Part shown: piece by piece, positions 17,253 to 26,245 of the stretch
Numbering within the stretch: position 1 is the stretch's first letter
How the letters are laid out: each line of letters opens with the position of its first letter
From: Chthoniobacteraceae bacterium
GTDB taxonomy: Bacteria > Verrucomicrobiota > Verrucomicrobiia > Chthoniobacterales > Chthoniobacteraceae
Assembly: GCA_947476045.1 (NCBI GenBank)
Contig: CANJNZ010000001.1
Location: 88,919-152,918, forward strand
Length of the DNA: 64,000 bases
Reading direction: 5' to 3'
Notes under the pieces: model-generated
Told to the model about the DNA's origin: nothing
The model's input: only the letters and a program-made list of their open reading frames with translations
The model's database searches: none
Translations under genes and position numbers: made by a program

Positions 17253-18172
17253 CTCCTCCGTGTGCGCAATCCATCCGCGACCACCGCGAGGAGGATGACG
17301 AGGCCCTGAATGGCTTTTTCCCAATGCGCTTCGACGTGGAGCGAGGTCAGCGCCGGGTTGATCATGGCGAGCAGCAGCAGGCCCGCAAAGACGCCCCACA
17401 GATTGCCGCGTCCGCCGTTCACCGCGACGCCGCCGACCACGCAAGCAGCGATCACTTTCAACTCCAGCCCGGCTCCGCACGTCGGCTGCACTTGCGGCGA
17501 CTGCACCACGTTCATCACCGCCGCAAGACCGGTGAGCGCGCCGAGCAGTGTGAAAGCTCCGAGTGTCGTGCGGCGGGGATTGATGCCAGCGAGCCGCGCA
17601 GCCTCGGCGTCCGTGCCGACGGCGTAAATGAAACGTCCAGCCGCGAGATTTTTCATTGCCCACGCCGCGAGCGCGAGCAGCACGAGCGCCGCGCAGATGA
17701 GTGCCGTCTGTCCGCCGAGCTGTCTGAGCCCGAACCACTGCGTGCCCGGCGGCAAGTTCACGAATTTTCCCTGCTGAAAAAGTCGCAGCGCCTCCTGCCA
17801 AGTCACCATCGTAGCCAGCGTGACGACGATGCTCGGCAGTCCCAGCCCTGCGACGAGCCAGCCATTCAGCGCACCCATCACCATGCCCGAACCGATGCTC
17901 GTAAACAAAACAACGGGCAACGGCAACCCCGCCGCTGCAAGCAATCCCGCGACGACCGCGCACACGCCAAACTGTGAGCCCACGGAAATATCAATCTGCC
18001 GGCAAATAATGACGAGCGCCATGCCCACCGCGACGACTAGCGAAGGAGTCTGCGCTGTGAGCCGCGAAAGCAACGGCTGCGGCGAAAAGAACGACGGGGC
18101 AACGAGTGCGAGCACAAGCAGCAACAGCGCAAGCGCAGCAGCTACGGAGAGTTCGCGGAAATAGCGTTTCAT
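17243..18172 (-). CDS. sugar ABC transporter permease (rhamnose importer, second of two)
   Basis: 309 aa, multi-pass membrane protein of the same family as the 16123 permease: SLVVAVGMALVIICRQIDIS, VGSQFGVCAVVAGLLAAAG, VKVIAACVVGGVAV-like segment (ELKVIAACVVGGVAVNGGRG). Two different permeases in one operon match the heterodimeric rhamnose importer layout known from rhizobia. The C-terminal codons and stop come from the arm of an inverted repeat. It starts 13 bp after the unknown gene at 18186. Confidence 0.85.
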   Translation of the reverse strand: MKRYFRELSVAAALALLLLVLALVAPSFFSPQPLLSRLTAQTPSLVVAVGMALVIICRQIDISVGSQFGVCAVVAGLLAAAGLPLPVVLFTSIGSGMVMGALNGWLVAGLGLPSIVVTLATMVTWQEALRLFQQGKFVNLPPGTQWFGLRQLGGQTALICAALVLLALAAWAMKNLAAGRFIYAVGTDAEAARLAGINPRRTTLGAFTLLGALTGLAAVMNVVQSPQVQPTCGAGLELKVIAACVVGGVAVNGGRGNLWGVFAGLLLLAMINPALTSLHVEAHWEKAIQGLVILLAVVADGLRTRRSRR

Positions 18173-18185
18173 TCTCGTTAGTTGT

Positions 18186-18686
18186 TCATCGGCTCGCCCA
18201 CTCTGTTTTCAGAAACCAATCTGGTAGCTTCCACTCGGGCAAAGCCTTTAGATCCGGATTTTTTATATGAACAGGTCCACAGTATCGGCCTTTCACAGCT
18301 TGAATCGTAACAGTATCCGCGTCGTTTCCGACGAAAGCCGTCACGGCGAAGTAGGTATCTGGCAATTGGAGAATCGTCGTAATTCCGGGCCAGCCCTCCT
18401 CGTCAGACCAAGAGTAAGTCTCGATCTTTTTGCCTCCAGCCAAGTTTTCAAATTTCCGACAAGCTGATGCATAAATGTTTTCGATGACCGTGTGGTTGGT
18501 TTCATCTGTGAAAGTGTTGAACTGGATCATGGCTGGGCATTCAGAACCGATTACCGCTCCGTCTTTTTCTATCCCAAGTTTCCTAATTGATAACTCCGCT
18601 CGCCAGTCAGGTCGGATCCACAGCAAAAGTTTGCCAATCAAAATTACCAAGCCGATGAGTATCGCCGCTTTGAGCACCCTCTTCAC
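18186..18686 (-). CDS. unknown membrane-anchored protein inside the rhamnose transporter operon
   Basis: 166 aa. An N-terminal hydrophobic segment (VLKAAILIGLVILIGKLLLW) anchors a periplasmic domain with cysteines (SECPAMIQF, YASACRKFENL, KGRYCGPVHI). No family is recognised. The GTG start shares one base with the TAG stop of the ATPase gene, so translation is coupled. Base composition is visibly lower in GC than the flanking transporter genes, which suggests a later insertion. Its position between ATPase and permease is not part of any standard rhamnose operon. Confidence 0.6.
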   Translation of the reverse strand: MKRVLKAAILIGLVILIGKLLLWIRPDWRAELSIRKLGIEKDGAVIGSECPAMIQFNTFTDETNHTVIENIYASACRKFENLAGGKKIETYSWSDEEGWPGITTILQLPDTYFAVTAFVGNDADTVTIQAVKGRYCGPVHIKNPDLKALPEWKLPDWFLKTEWASR

Positions 18687-20179
18687 TACGCAGCCTCCTT
18701 TCCTAGCGCCGCCGCCATCACTTCGTGGGCGTCGCTTTTTCCGGGGAGCATCGCGGTGAGTGTGCCGCTTCGCATGACGGCGATTCGGTCGCTCATGCCG
18801 AGAATTTCGGGGAGGTCGCTGGAGATCATCAGCACCGCGAGGCCGTCTTTTGCTAGCGCACGGATGATGCGGTGAATTTCGGATTTTGCGCCGACGTCAA
18901 CGCCCTGTGTGGGTTCGTCGAGGATGAGGAGCTTGGGCTTTGTGGCGAGCCAGCGCGCGACGCTGACCTTTTGCTGGTTGCCACCGCTGAGCGAGGAGCC
19001 GGGGGCGTCGGGGCCATAGGTTTTGATGCCGAGATCGCGGATGAACTTTTGCGCCAGTTCCGTCTCCGCACCGAAGCGCAGCCAGCCACCGGGAAAGAGC
19101 GCGTGGTGAACGGCCATCGTGATATTGTGCGCGACGGGCATTTCCAAAATGACGCCGTGCCGCCTGCGATCCTCTGGAACGTAGGCGATGCCGTGGGCGA
19201 TGGCTTCACGGGGCGAGGAAATGGAGACGCGCTTTCCGCCGAGCAGGATTTCGCCGGAATCGGCGGGCGTGATGCCGAACAAAACACGCGCCAGCTCCGT
19301 GCGCCCGGCACCGACGAGTCCAGCGAGGCCGACGACTTCGCCAGCGCGAACATCGAGCGTCACCGAGCGAACGCCGCCCGCAGTGCAGCCGAGATTTTTC
19401 AACGAAAGCACAACCTCTCCTGGCGCGCCCTCGGCGGGCGGATAGATGTGTGAAACTTCACGTCCCACCATGAGCTGGATCAACTGCGTCTCGTTCAGTT
19501 CGCCAGCAGCGTTGGTGCCGACGCTTTCGCCATCGCGCAACACCGTCACACGGTCAGCGAGTGCGAAAATTTCCTCAAGGCGATGCGAGATATAAATGAC
19601 GCCGACGCCGCTCGCGCTGAGTTCACGCACGACGGCAAAAAGAAGTTGCTGCTCCTTCTGCGTGAGCGAGGCGGTTGGCTCGTCCATGATGACGATGCGT
19701 GCGCCAGCCCCGAGCGCGCAGGCGATTTCGACAAGCTGCTGCTCGGGCATCGAAAGCGAACACACCTCGGCCTCGGGCGAAATCTCCGCGCCGATGCGCT
19801 GGAGGAGTTCCGCAGCGCGCGTGCGGCGAGCCGGCCAATCCACACGAGCGAACGAACGCGTCTTTTCCAACCGCAGACCGATGTTTTCCGCGACCGTGAG
19901 ATCGGGAAACAGCGCGGGCTGCTGGTAAATGCAGGCAATGCCGAGCTTGTGTGCGCTCGCGGGCGTGAGGTGCCCGACGCGCTCGCCATTGATATCAATG
20001 CTCCCGCCGTCCGGCTGGTGCGCGCCGGTGATGACCTTGATGAGCGTGGATTTGCCCGCGCCGTTCTCACCGAGCAACGCATGCACCTCGCCCGCTCGCA
20101 GGTCAAACGACACGCCCTTGAGCGCGCGCACCGCCCCGAAGGATTTGGTGACGGAGGTGAGTTGGAGGACAGGATTCAT
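18686..20179 (-). CDS. sugar ABC transporter ATP-binding protein with two nucleotide-binding domains
   Basis: 497 aa from ATG 20179 (NPVLQLTSVTKSFGAVRALK). The extra 29 upstream codons are a translated repeat arm and are excluded. Domain 1 has Walker A GENGAGKST, signature LSMPEQQLVEI and Walker B RIVIMDEPTASL. Domain 2 has a degenerate Walker A (GLVGAGRTE), signature LSGGNQQKVSVARWL and Walker B LLILDEPTQGVD. This is the RbsA/RhaT-type tandem ATPase that powers uptake by the two permeases. Confidence 0.88.
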   Translation of the reverse strand: MNPVLQLTSVTKSFGAVRALKGVSFDLRAGEVHALLGENGAGKSTLIKVITGAHQPDGGSIDINGERVGHLTPASAHKLGIACIYQQPALFPDLTVAENIGLRLEKTRSFARVDWPARRTRAAELLQRIGAEISPEAEVCSLSMPEQQLVEIACALGAGARIVIMDEPTASLTQKEQQLLFAVVRELSASGVGVIYISHRLEEIFALADRVTVLRDGESVGTNAAGELNETQLIQLMVGREVSHIYPPAEGAPGEVVLSLKNLGCTAGGVRSVTLDVRAGEVVGLAGLVGAGRTELARVLFGITPADSGEILLGGKRVSISSPREAIAHGIAYVPEDRRRHGVILEMPVAHNITMAVHHALFPGGWLRFGAETELAQKFIRDLGIKTYGPDAPGSSLSGGNQQKVSVARWLATKPKLLILDEPTQGVDVGAKSEIHRIIRALAKDGLAVLMISSDLPEILGMSDRIAVMRSGTLTAMLPGKSDAHEVMAAALGKEAA

Positions 20180-20180
20180 T

Positions 20181-20211
20181 GAACCGCAGATGAACGCGGA
20201 TGAACGCAGAT
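20181..20211. repeat. single arm of the CCGCAGATGAACGC repeat
   Basis: GAACCGCAGATGAACGCGGA followed by TGAACGCAGAT, immediately upstream of the transporter ATPase start and 2 bp from the end of the GxxExxY gene. Same orientation as the left arms at 17153 and 20653. No inverted partner lies directly beside it; the nearest reverse arm is at 20711-20741, beyond the GxxExxY gene. Confidence 0.7.
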
Positions 20212-20213
20212 TT

Positions 20214-20615
20214 TCACTTGGGCAGAAACTCGGACAGGATGATGCGCTTGAAATCCAAGCCACCACCTTTACCGAAGTTGATGAGGTAACCCAGCGGCTG
20301 TTTCGTTATTCGTAGGTAATTGATGAGTTGCGCCTCGTGCTCCGGGAGCAACTGGCTCACTGCTTTCAACTCAACCACAATACTGCTGAAAACAAATAGA
20401 TCGGGAATAAAACGTTTCTTCAGTTCGCGGCCTTTATAGAAACAGGCGAGTTCCTGTTTCGCACGAAAAGCGATGCCACGCAGTTCCAACTCCATTTCAA
20501 AACACTCCTGGTAAATATCCTCGGCAAGACCAAAGCCGCGATCGTTATAAACTTCGAATGCGGCGCCGATGAGTTGGTAGCTCTCGTCCTTCATGTAACT
20601 CACATCGTGTTTCAT
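20214..20615 (-). CDS. GxxExxY protein (TIGR04256-like)
   Basis: 133 aa. Carries the defining motif GLAEDIY (residues 29-35) and a nuclease-like core FIPDLFVFSSIVVELKAVSQ, in which D and the ExK triad resemble a PD-(D/E)XK fold. The biochemical function of this family is not established. Start codon may be ATG 20615 or the internal Met at residue 8. It sits between rhaA and the transporter ATPase and is bracketed by copies of the same repeat (20181-20211 on one side, 20653-20741 on the other), so gene and repeats may have arrived together. Confidence 0.8.
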   Translation of the reverse strand: MKHDVSYMKDESYQLIGAAFEVYNDRGFGLAEDIYQECFEMELELRGIAFRAKQELACFYKGRELKKRFIPDLFVFSSIVVELKAVSQLLPEHEAQLINYLRITKQPLGYLINFGKGGGLDFKRIILSEFLPK

Positions 20616-20652
20616 GGGTTCATCCGTTGCACATAATTGTCGCGGCTGTTTT

Positions 20653-20741
20653 GAAACCGCAGATGAACGCGGATAAGCGCAGATTCGATAACTGCAAAAT
20701 TCTTTCTCTTATCTGCGTTCATTTGCGTTCATCTGCGGTTC
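20653..20741. repeat. second hairpin element of the CCGCAGATGAACGC type
   Basis: Left arm 20653-20684 and inverted right arm 20711-20741 flank a 26-bp loop. The right arm overlaps the 3' end of rhaA and contributes its last codons (FLNRR) and stop. The arms are close to those of the 17153-17252 element, differing by a few substitutions. Confidence 0.75.
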
Positions 20742-21994
20742 AAAAATTCCTCAGCCTCATATTTGCGGACCTCCGCCAGCCATGCTTCGCCGACGGGGAC
20801 GCTTTTGCTTTCGCAGTAGAAATCCCACACGGCGCCGAAGGGGAGCGACTTGCTCTCTTCCTGAAGGGTAAGACGGGCGGTGTTGTCGCCTGCGAGTTCG
20901 GCGGCTCGGATGGCGGGCGGTTCGAGCAACGCGAGGAGGAGGGCGCGGAGCAGGTTCCGCGTGCCGATGACCCACGCGGCGATGCGGTTGATGCTCGCGT
21001 CGAAATAATCGAGGCCGAGGTGGACGCGCTCTGCGTGGCCGGTGGCGATGATTTCGCGGGCGATGGCTTGGAGGTCGTCGGTGAATGTGACGACGTGGTC
21101 GCTGTCCCAGCGGACGCCGCGGCTGACGTGCAACAGAATCTCCGGCAAATAAAGGAGCACGCTGGAGATTTTGTCGGTGATGCTCTCGGTGGGGTGAAAA
21201 TGGCCGGCGTCGAGGCAGAGCAGTTTGCGACGCGTGATAGCGTAGCCGAGGTAGAATTCGTGCGACCCGACGGTGCAGCTCTCTGCGCCAATGCCGAAAA
21301 GTTTCGGCTCCACGGCGTCGAGATTGTGTTTAGCGGGGAGTGGCTTTTTGAATACATCGTCGAGCGCGGCGGCGAGGCGTTCGCGCGGAGATTGACGATC
21401 GGCGGGCGTGTCCTTGAAGCCGTCGGGAATCCAGACGTTGGTGACGCACGGCGTGCCGAGCGCCTTGCCCATCGCCGCGCCGATTTCGCGCGAGCGTCGG
21501 CAGTGCTCGATCCAAAAATTGCGGATACCTTTGTCGCGGTGTGAAAGCGTGAAACCGTCGGCGGCCTTGGGATGCGAAAAGCACGTCGGGTTGAAGTCGA
21601 GGCCGAGGCCGTTGCTCTTCGCCCAAGCGATCCAGTTTTTGAAATGCGCGGTTTCGATTTCGTCACGATCCACGCGTTTGCCGCCGAACTCACCGTAGAA
21701 AGCGTGGAGATTCAGGCGATGTTTGCCGGGGATGAGCGACAGCGCTTTCTCCAAATCGGCGCGCAGCTCCGCGGGTGTGCGCGCTTTGCCGGGATAATTT
21801 CCGGTGACGGCGATTCCTCCGCCAAGGGCGTTGCCGAAATTCTCAAACCCGCCCACATCATCGCCCTGCCAGCACTGGAGCGAGACGGGGATTTTTGCGA
21901 GGGCCTTGAGCGCGCGGTCAACATCCACGCCGAGATCGGCGTAGCGTTCGTGGGCGAGGCGGTAGGCTGCGGAGATGGATTTGGAGCGGGACAT
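20729..21994 (-). CDS. rhaA: L-rhamnose isomerase
   Basis: 421 aa. Converts L-rhamnose to L-rhamnulose. Conserved RhaA segments: [86 protein letters not shown] and [13 protein letters not shown] 21994 ([20 protein letters not shown]) is the homologous start; the open frame further upstream overlaps rhaM. The stop lies inside a repeat arm. Together with rhaM and the importer it forms a rhamnose utilisation operon. No rhamnulose kinase or aldolase gene is present in this window. Confidence 0.93.
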   Translation of the reverse strand: MSRSKSISAAYRLAHERYADLGVDVDRALKALAKIPVSLQCWQGDDVGGFENFGNALGGGIAVTGNYPGKARTPAELRADLEKALSLIPGKHRLNLHAFYGEFGGKRVDRDEIETAHFKNWIAWAKSNGLGLDFNPTCFSHPKAADGFTLSHRDKGIRNFWIEHCRRSREIGAAMGKALGTPCVTNVWIPDGFKDTPADRQSPRERLAAALDDVFKKPLPAKHNLDAVEPKLFGIGAESCTVGSHEFYLGYAITRRKLLCLDAGHFHPTESITDKISSVLLYLPEILLHVSRGVRWDSDHVVTFTDDLQAIAREIIATGHAERVHLGLDYFDASINRIAAWVIGTRNLLRALLLALLEPPAIRAAELAGDNTARLTLQEESKSLPFGAVWDFYCESKSVPVGEAWLAEVRKYEAEEFLNRR

Positions 21995-22037
21995 GGGAAT
22001 TGTTTTGCAGTGCGCGGCGATGATTTGTCTCCGGCGT

Positions 22038-22358
22038 TTAGGATTTTTCGATGTGAAAGATTTCCGGGAGTTCGAAGGCGACGGGGCTGTTGTCGGCATT
22101 GGATGGCATCAACTCGCGCATATGCGCCCACCAGCGTCGGCAGATCTCGGTGCGTGCGATGGCAGCCCACTGCGCTTCGCTTTCAAACTCCACATAGGCG
22201 AAAAGCTGACGCGTCTGCGCGTGGTGAAAAATGGAATATGTCTTCACGCCATGTTCCAGCAGCGCGGCCTCCAAGTCGGGCCAGATAGACTGGTGCCGGC
22301 GGATGTATTCGGCTTCGCAGCCTTCGTTGACGGACATGACAAACGCTTTGCGGATCAT
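22038..22358 (-). CDS. rhaM: L-rhamnose mutarotase
   Basis: 106 aa, the usual length. Interconverts the alpha and beta anomers of L-rhamnose. RhaM features: [55 protein letters not shown] and [14 protein letters not shown]. It is the first gene of the minus-strand operon and is transcribed divergently from the sulfatase. The 128-bp gap between them probably holds the promoters of both; no operator could be recognised with confidence. Confidence 0.93.
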   Translation of the reverse strand: MIRKAFVMSVNEGCEAEYIRRHQSIWPDLEAALLEHGVKTYSIFHHAQTRQLFAYVEFESEAQWAAIARTEICRRWWAHMRELMPSNADNSPVAFELPEIFHIEKS

Positions 22359-22486
22359 GGCTGGTAATCATTTCTGACAAGCGCCACCGGCGTCGAGAAC
22401 GCTTTGATACCTCGCGCAAAGACGCGGAGGCACATAGATGGTGGTTTTGCTTGGCCTTTTCGGCGCAACGGGATTGCACTGCCGCC

Positions 22487-23905
22487 ATGCGTTTCCTCGT
22501 TCTTCTCGCCAGCGTGCTGTTTGCCATTTCCTCGCGCGGGGAAATTGCGGGTAAGCGTCCGAATATCATTTTCATCCTCACGGACGATCAGGGCTTTGGC
22601 GATGTCTCGGCGAACGGAAACCCGGTGCTCAAGACACCGAACATGGACCGACTGCACGACGAAGGCGTGCGGTTCACGGATTTCCACGTCTCGCCGACTT
22701 GTGCGCCGACGCGAAGCGCGCTGCTCACGGGGCGGCACGAATTTAAGAACGGTGTCACGCACACTGTGATGGAGCGTGAGCGGATGACGCTTGATGCGAT
22801 CACACTGCCGCAAGTGCTGAAGACTGCGGGATACACCACGGGAATGTTTGGAAAATGGCACCTCGGCGATGAGGACGAGTATCAGCCGGAGCGGCGTGGA
22901 TTTGACGAGGTTTTCATCCACGGCGGCGGCGGCATCGGCCAGCACTATCCCGGCTCGTGCGGCGATGCGCCGGGCAACACGTATTTTTCCCCGCTGATCA
23001 AACACAACGGCAAGTTCGAGAAGACCGATGGTTACTGCACAGATGTCTTTTTTGCGCAGGCGACGAAGTGGATCGAGGGCGTGAAAGGCGGGAAGCCGTT
23101 CTACGCCCACATCGCCACGAACGCGCCGCACGGCCCGTTGCAGGTGCGCGCGGAGGACGAGGCGCGTTATCAGGGCAAGGGGCCGGCGAAGTTTTTCGGA
23201 ATGGTGGCGAACATTGATGATAACATCGGCAGGCTGCACGCGAAGCTCACCGAGTGGGGCATCGAAAAAGACACGCTGATCGTTTTTATGAACGACAACG
23301 GCGGCACCGCTGGCACGGGAGTTTTCAACGCGGGAATGCGCGGACAGAAGGGCACGGCTTTCCTCGGCGGCACGCGGGCATCGTCGTTCTGGCGCTGGCC
23401 GGGGACGCTGAAACCGGCGGACGTGACGAAGCTCGCTGCGCACATTGATTTTCTCCCGACGCTGGCGGAACTCGCCGGTGCGAAGCTCGACGAGAAAGTG
23501 GTGAAACAAATCGAAGGCCGCAGCCTCGTGCCGCTGCTGGAAAATCCCGCCACTGCGTGGCCGACGCGCACGCTATTCACGCATCTCGGTCGCTGGGACA
23601 AAGGCAAGCCGCCGGAGTCCGGCAAGTATGCGCAATGCAGCGTGCGCACACCGGACTACCACCTCGTATCCACAACGAAGGGCGACCAGCCTGCGTGGTT
23701 GCTTTTCGACGTGCGCACCGACTATGGCGAGAAGCAGGACATCGCCGCACAAAACGCGGAGATCGTTGCGGAGATGAGTGCGGCGTTTGAAAAATGGTGG
23801 GCGTCCGTGGTGCCGATGATGGTCAATGAAAACGTGCCGCTCGCACCGGCGAATCCGTTTTGGACGCTGCACAAAAAACAGTTCGGCAGCGGGCCGGTGA
23901 AGTAG
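22487..23905 (+). CDS. exported sulfatase (arylsulfatase-like, type S1)
   Basis: 472 aa from ATG 22487, which opens a signal peptide (MRFLVLLASVLFAISSRG); the frame extends 12 codons further upstream without a signal. The active-site consensus CAPTRSALLTGR carries the Cys that is converted to formylglycine. Metal-binding segments NIIFILTDDQGFGDVSANG and MNDNGG are present, and MFGKWHLGD is conserved. It hydrolyses sulfate esters, probably of a polysaccharide in the periplasm. Divergent placement beside the rhamnose operon suggests a sulfated rhamnose-containing polymer, but that is an inference from context. Confidence 0.9.
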   Translation: MRFLVLLASVLFAISSRGEIAGKRPNIIFILTDDQGFGDVSANGNPVLKTPNMDRLHDEGVRFTDFHVSPTCAPTRSALLTGRHEFKNGVTHTVMERERMTLDAITLPQVLKTAGYTTGMFGKWHLGDEDEYQPERRGFDEVFIHGGGGIGQHYPGSCGDAPGNTYFSPLIKHNGKFEKTDGYCTDVFFAQATKWIEGVKGGKPFYAHIATNAPHGPLQVRAEDEARYQGKGPAKFFGMVANIDDNIGRLHAKLTEWGIEKDTLIVFMNDNGGTAGTGVFNAGMRGQKGTAFLGGTRASSFWRWPGTLKPADVTKLAAHIDFLPTLAELAGAKLDEKVVKQIEGRSLVPLLENPATAWPTRTLFTHLGRWDKGKPPESGKYAQCSVRTPDYHLVSTTKGDQPAWLLFDVRTDYGEKQDIAAQNAEIVAEMSAAFEKWWASVVPMMVNENVPLAPANPFWTLHKKQFGSGPVK

Positions 23906-23908
23906 CGA

Positions 23909-24634
23909 TTAAGAGCGTTCACCCTTTTCATCCGCAGCACCGGCTTCTGCGAGCAGGCGCAGCGCAATGCGCGCGAGGATGCCTGTCACGATGAGCATCG
24001 AGACCAAGCCGCCGATCCACAGCGCCCAATCGGTCGGCGTGAGCGTGCCTTCGCCGCGCCACACGCGCAGCCCGCTTTGCGCGAAGCGCCCGAGATACGC
24101 GTAAAGAAACATCCCCGGAGCCTGCCCGAGCGCAATCCACACGATGCAAGTGCGCACTGGCACACGCGTGAGGCCGTAGAGGTAATTTAGGATGCTCGTC
24201 GGAAAGAGCGGATGCACCTGGCTGAGGAAAATGATCCAGCGACCTTCGCGCGCGACCGCCGCATCAAGCGCCGCCCACTTTCCGCCCGTGTGCACCCGAC
24301 GCTCCACCCAACCACGTCCGAAGCGCCGCGCAAGCAACACCGCCACCGCTGCGCCGAGCGTGGCGCCGAGCATGTTGAGCAAAAATCCCCACCACAGCCC
24401 GAAGAACAATCCAGCGCCGATGGCGAGCACGCCGCCGGGCAGGAGCAGCACGTTGCACGCGGCGAAGAGCAGTGGGTAAAGCACCGCGCCCCATACTTCG
24501 AGTTCGGTGATTTTCCGCTGCGCGCTCGTGACGTATTCCGCGACCGGCAGCCAGCGCACCGCGAGCACGATGAGCAGCGCGAGCACCGGCACGCTGAGCG
24601 AATGCAGCAGGATGGCGCGGTTGGCTTTGTTCAT
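23909..24634 (-). CDS. TVP38/TMEM64 family (DedA-like) membrane protein
   Basis: 241 aa with about five hydrophobic segments. The SNARE-associated/VTT domain is recognisable: NVLLLPGGVLAIGAGLFFGL, GFLLNMLGATLGAAVAVLLA, FLSQVHPLFPTSILNYLYGL and GMFLYAYLGRFA. Start set at ATG 24634 (NKANRAILLHSLSVP). Members are linked to lipid transport or membrane homeostasis, without a proven substrate here. Convergent with the sulfatase gene. Confidence 0.82.
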   Translation of the reverse strand: MNKANRAILLHSLSVPVLALLIVLAVRWLPVAEYVTSAQRKITELEVWGAVLYPLLFAACNVLLLPGGVLAIGAGLFFGLWWGFLLNMLGATLGAAVAVLLARRFGRGWVERRVHTGGKWAALDAAVAREGRWIIFLSQVHPLFPTSILNYLYGLTRVPVRTCIVWIALGQAPGMFLYAYLGRFAQSGLRVWRGEGTLTPTDWALWIGGLVSMLIVTGILARIALRLLAEAGAADEKGERS

Positions 24635-24755
24635 ACGTGGAAAGGCGGGTGTTTGTCGCGGGAGAGCGCGCACTTTACCAAGTGAAAAACGCGCCGCGCC
24701 TTTCGTCCGCTTTTCGATTGCCAGCGACAATTTGCCCACTCAGCGTCCGCCCCGC

Positions 24756-25547
24756 ATGAAATTCATCGCCAAATTCCGCACCATGCTGGCTGCGTTCGTC
24801 GCGCTCAGCGTCACCCTCCTGTTCACCGGTTGCTTCCAGATGGAGCAGGTCATCAATATCAAGCCCGACGGCTCCGGCACCATCGTCATGACGGCGGTGA
24901 TCACCAAGGAGGCGCTCAAGCAAATCGAAGAAATGTCGAAAGCGGGAGGGCAGGGGAAAACACCACTCGATGAAATGACCGATCCCGCCAAGGCAGCGGA
25001 GCAGGCGAAGAAGCTCGGCGAAGGCGTGAAATTTGTAAAAGCCGACAAGATCAAAAACGATGTCGGCGAAGGCGCGAAGCTGACTTTCAGCTTCACCGAC
25101 GTAACGAAACTTCACGTGGATATGGACATGAATGGCGGTGGCCCCGGCGGCGACGAAAACAAGGAAAAGGAACCCGTCACTTTTGGATTCAACAAAGGAA
25201 CGCTCACCATTAAATCGACGCACAAGAAACCTGCGGCAGCCAAACCGGACGACAAGGAAGATCCAAATGAAGCGGCCAACCTTGCGATGATGCAGCAAAT
25301 GATGAAGGGGATGAAAATCAGCGTTTTTGTGAACATCGAAGGCACCATCACCGAAACCGATGCGGCGCACCGCGATGGTTCACGTATCACTCTGGCCGTC
25401 GTGCCTTTTGACGAAGTGCTCAAAGACCCGAAAAAGATGAAGGCGATGGACAAAGCCGGCGGCTGGAACGAGGCGCTGAAAATCTTGAAGGAAATCCCCG
25501 GCGTAGTCGTCGAGCCGAAGGAGACCGTGACCGTGAAGATCAAGTAA
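24756..25547 (+). CDS. putative lipoprotein of unknown function
   Basis: 263 aa from ATG 24756 with a lipobox (SVTLLFTGC, Cys26). The start of the mature part reads FQMEQVINIKPDGSGTIVMT. It is rich in Lys and Asp/Glu, with a low-complexity segment (MNGGGPGGDENKEKEPVTFG) and Met-rich stretch LAMMQQMMKGMKI. No recognised domain. It stands alone and ends before a strong terminator. Confidence 0.65.
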   Translation: MKFIAKFRTMLAAFVALSVTLLFTGCFQMEQVINIKPDGSGTIVMTAVITKEALKQIEEMSKAGGQGKTPLDEMTDPAKAAEQAKKLGEGVKFVKADKIKNDVGEGAKLTFSFTDVTKLHVDMDMNGGGPGGDENKEKEPVTFGFNKGTLTIKSTHKKPAAAKPDDKEDPNEAANLAMMQQMMKGMKISVFVNIEGTITETDAAHRDGSRITLAVVPFDEVLKDPKKMKAMDKAGGWNEALKILKEIPGVVVEPKETVTVKIK

Positions 25548-25572
25548 GCGTCTGCGTTTGCAGAGTGTTTTC

Positions 25573-25614
25573 AAAACCGGGCCGGGCGGTGACGCTTCGG
25601 CCCGGTTTTTCTTT
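25573..25614 (+). terminator. rho-independent terminator
   Basis: Perfect 12-bp inverted repeat, AAAACCGGGCCG at 25573-25584 and its complement at 25598-25609, with a 13-base loop, followed by a T-rich run (TTTTTCTTTT). It lies 25 bp after the lipoprotein stop and separates it from the secretion operon. Confidence 0.88.
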
Positions 25615-25747
25615 TCCGGGGGCTCTGCGAAAGTGAACTGCCTGCTGCAACTCCTGAATTCGCCCGGCGTTTGAGCATTCCGCTCGTGGTGTTGTCAGAG
25701 ACGATGCTCGTCTTTTCCAAAAACCGCGCACAACTTCTCCGACCTTG

Positions 25748-26245
25748 ATGTCACGCAACCGCGCCGCCTTTACACTGCTCGAACTGATGCTCGCTATCGC
25801 GATCACCATCGTCGTGATGCTTGTGGCGATCCCGAGCGTGCGCGGGCTCGTGGCGGAGCGACGGCTGCGTGATACGTTCGAGAAATTTGACGCACTCGCG
25901 CGCAAGGCGCAGCTTCACGCCGTCACGCAGCAGCGCACGTGGGCGCTTCGGATTGATGAAGGCGGCGTCGCCATCAGTGCGGACGATCCTTTGCCCGAGG
26001 AGCACAGCGGCAGCGAGGACAACGCAACTCCCGAGCAAATCAGCTCCAGCAAGGATGAAAGCTACACGCTGCTACGACCGGCCTCGCTCCTCCTGCCAAA
26101 GGACACGCCGAGCAAATGGACGTTCTGGCGCAGCGGCACGTGCGAGCCCGCCATTGTCAATTACACCGGCCCCGACGGCACATGGGCGGCGCAATACAAT
26201 CCGCTGACCGGCCACGGCGAAATCACCGACCAGCAAGTGCGATGA
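25748..26245 (+). CDS. gspH: type II secretion pseudopilin GspH
   Basis: 165 aa. Short basic leader and prepilin site RAAFTLLELMLAIAI: the conserved Phe after cleavage and Glu at +5, followed by a hydrophobic helix (ITIVVMLVAIPSVRG). The periplasmic part is typical of GspH/FimT minor pseudopilins. First gene of an operon whose members overlap by 4 bp or are closely spaced. ATG 25748 is preferred over TTG 25745. Confidence 0.78.
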   Translation: MSRNRAAFTLLELMLAIAITIVVMLVAIPSVRGLVAERRLRDTFEKFDALARKAQLHAVTQQRTWALRIDEGGVAISADDPLPEEHSGSEDNATPEQISSSKDESYTLLRPASLLLPKDTPSKWTFWRSGTCEPAIVNYTGPDGTWAAQYNPLTGHGEITDQQVR

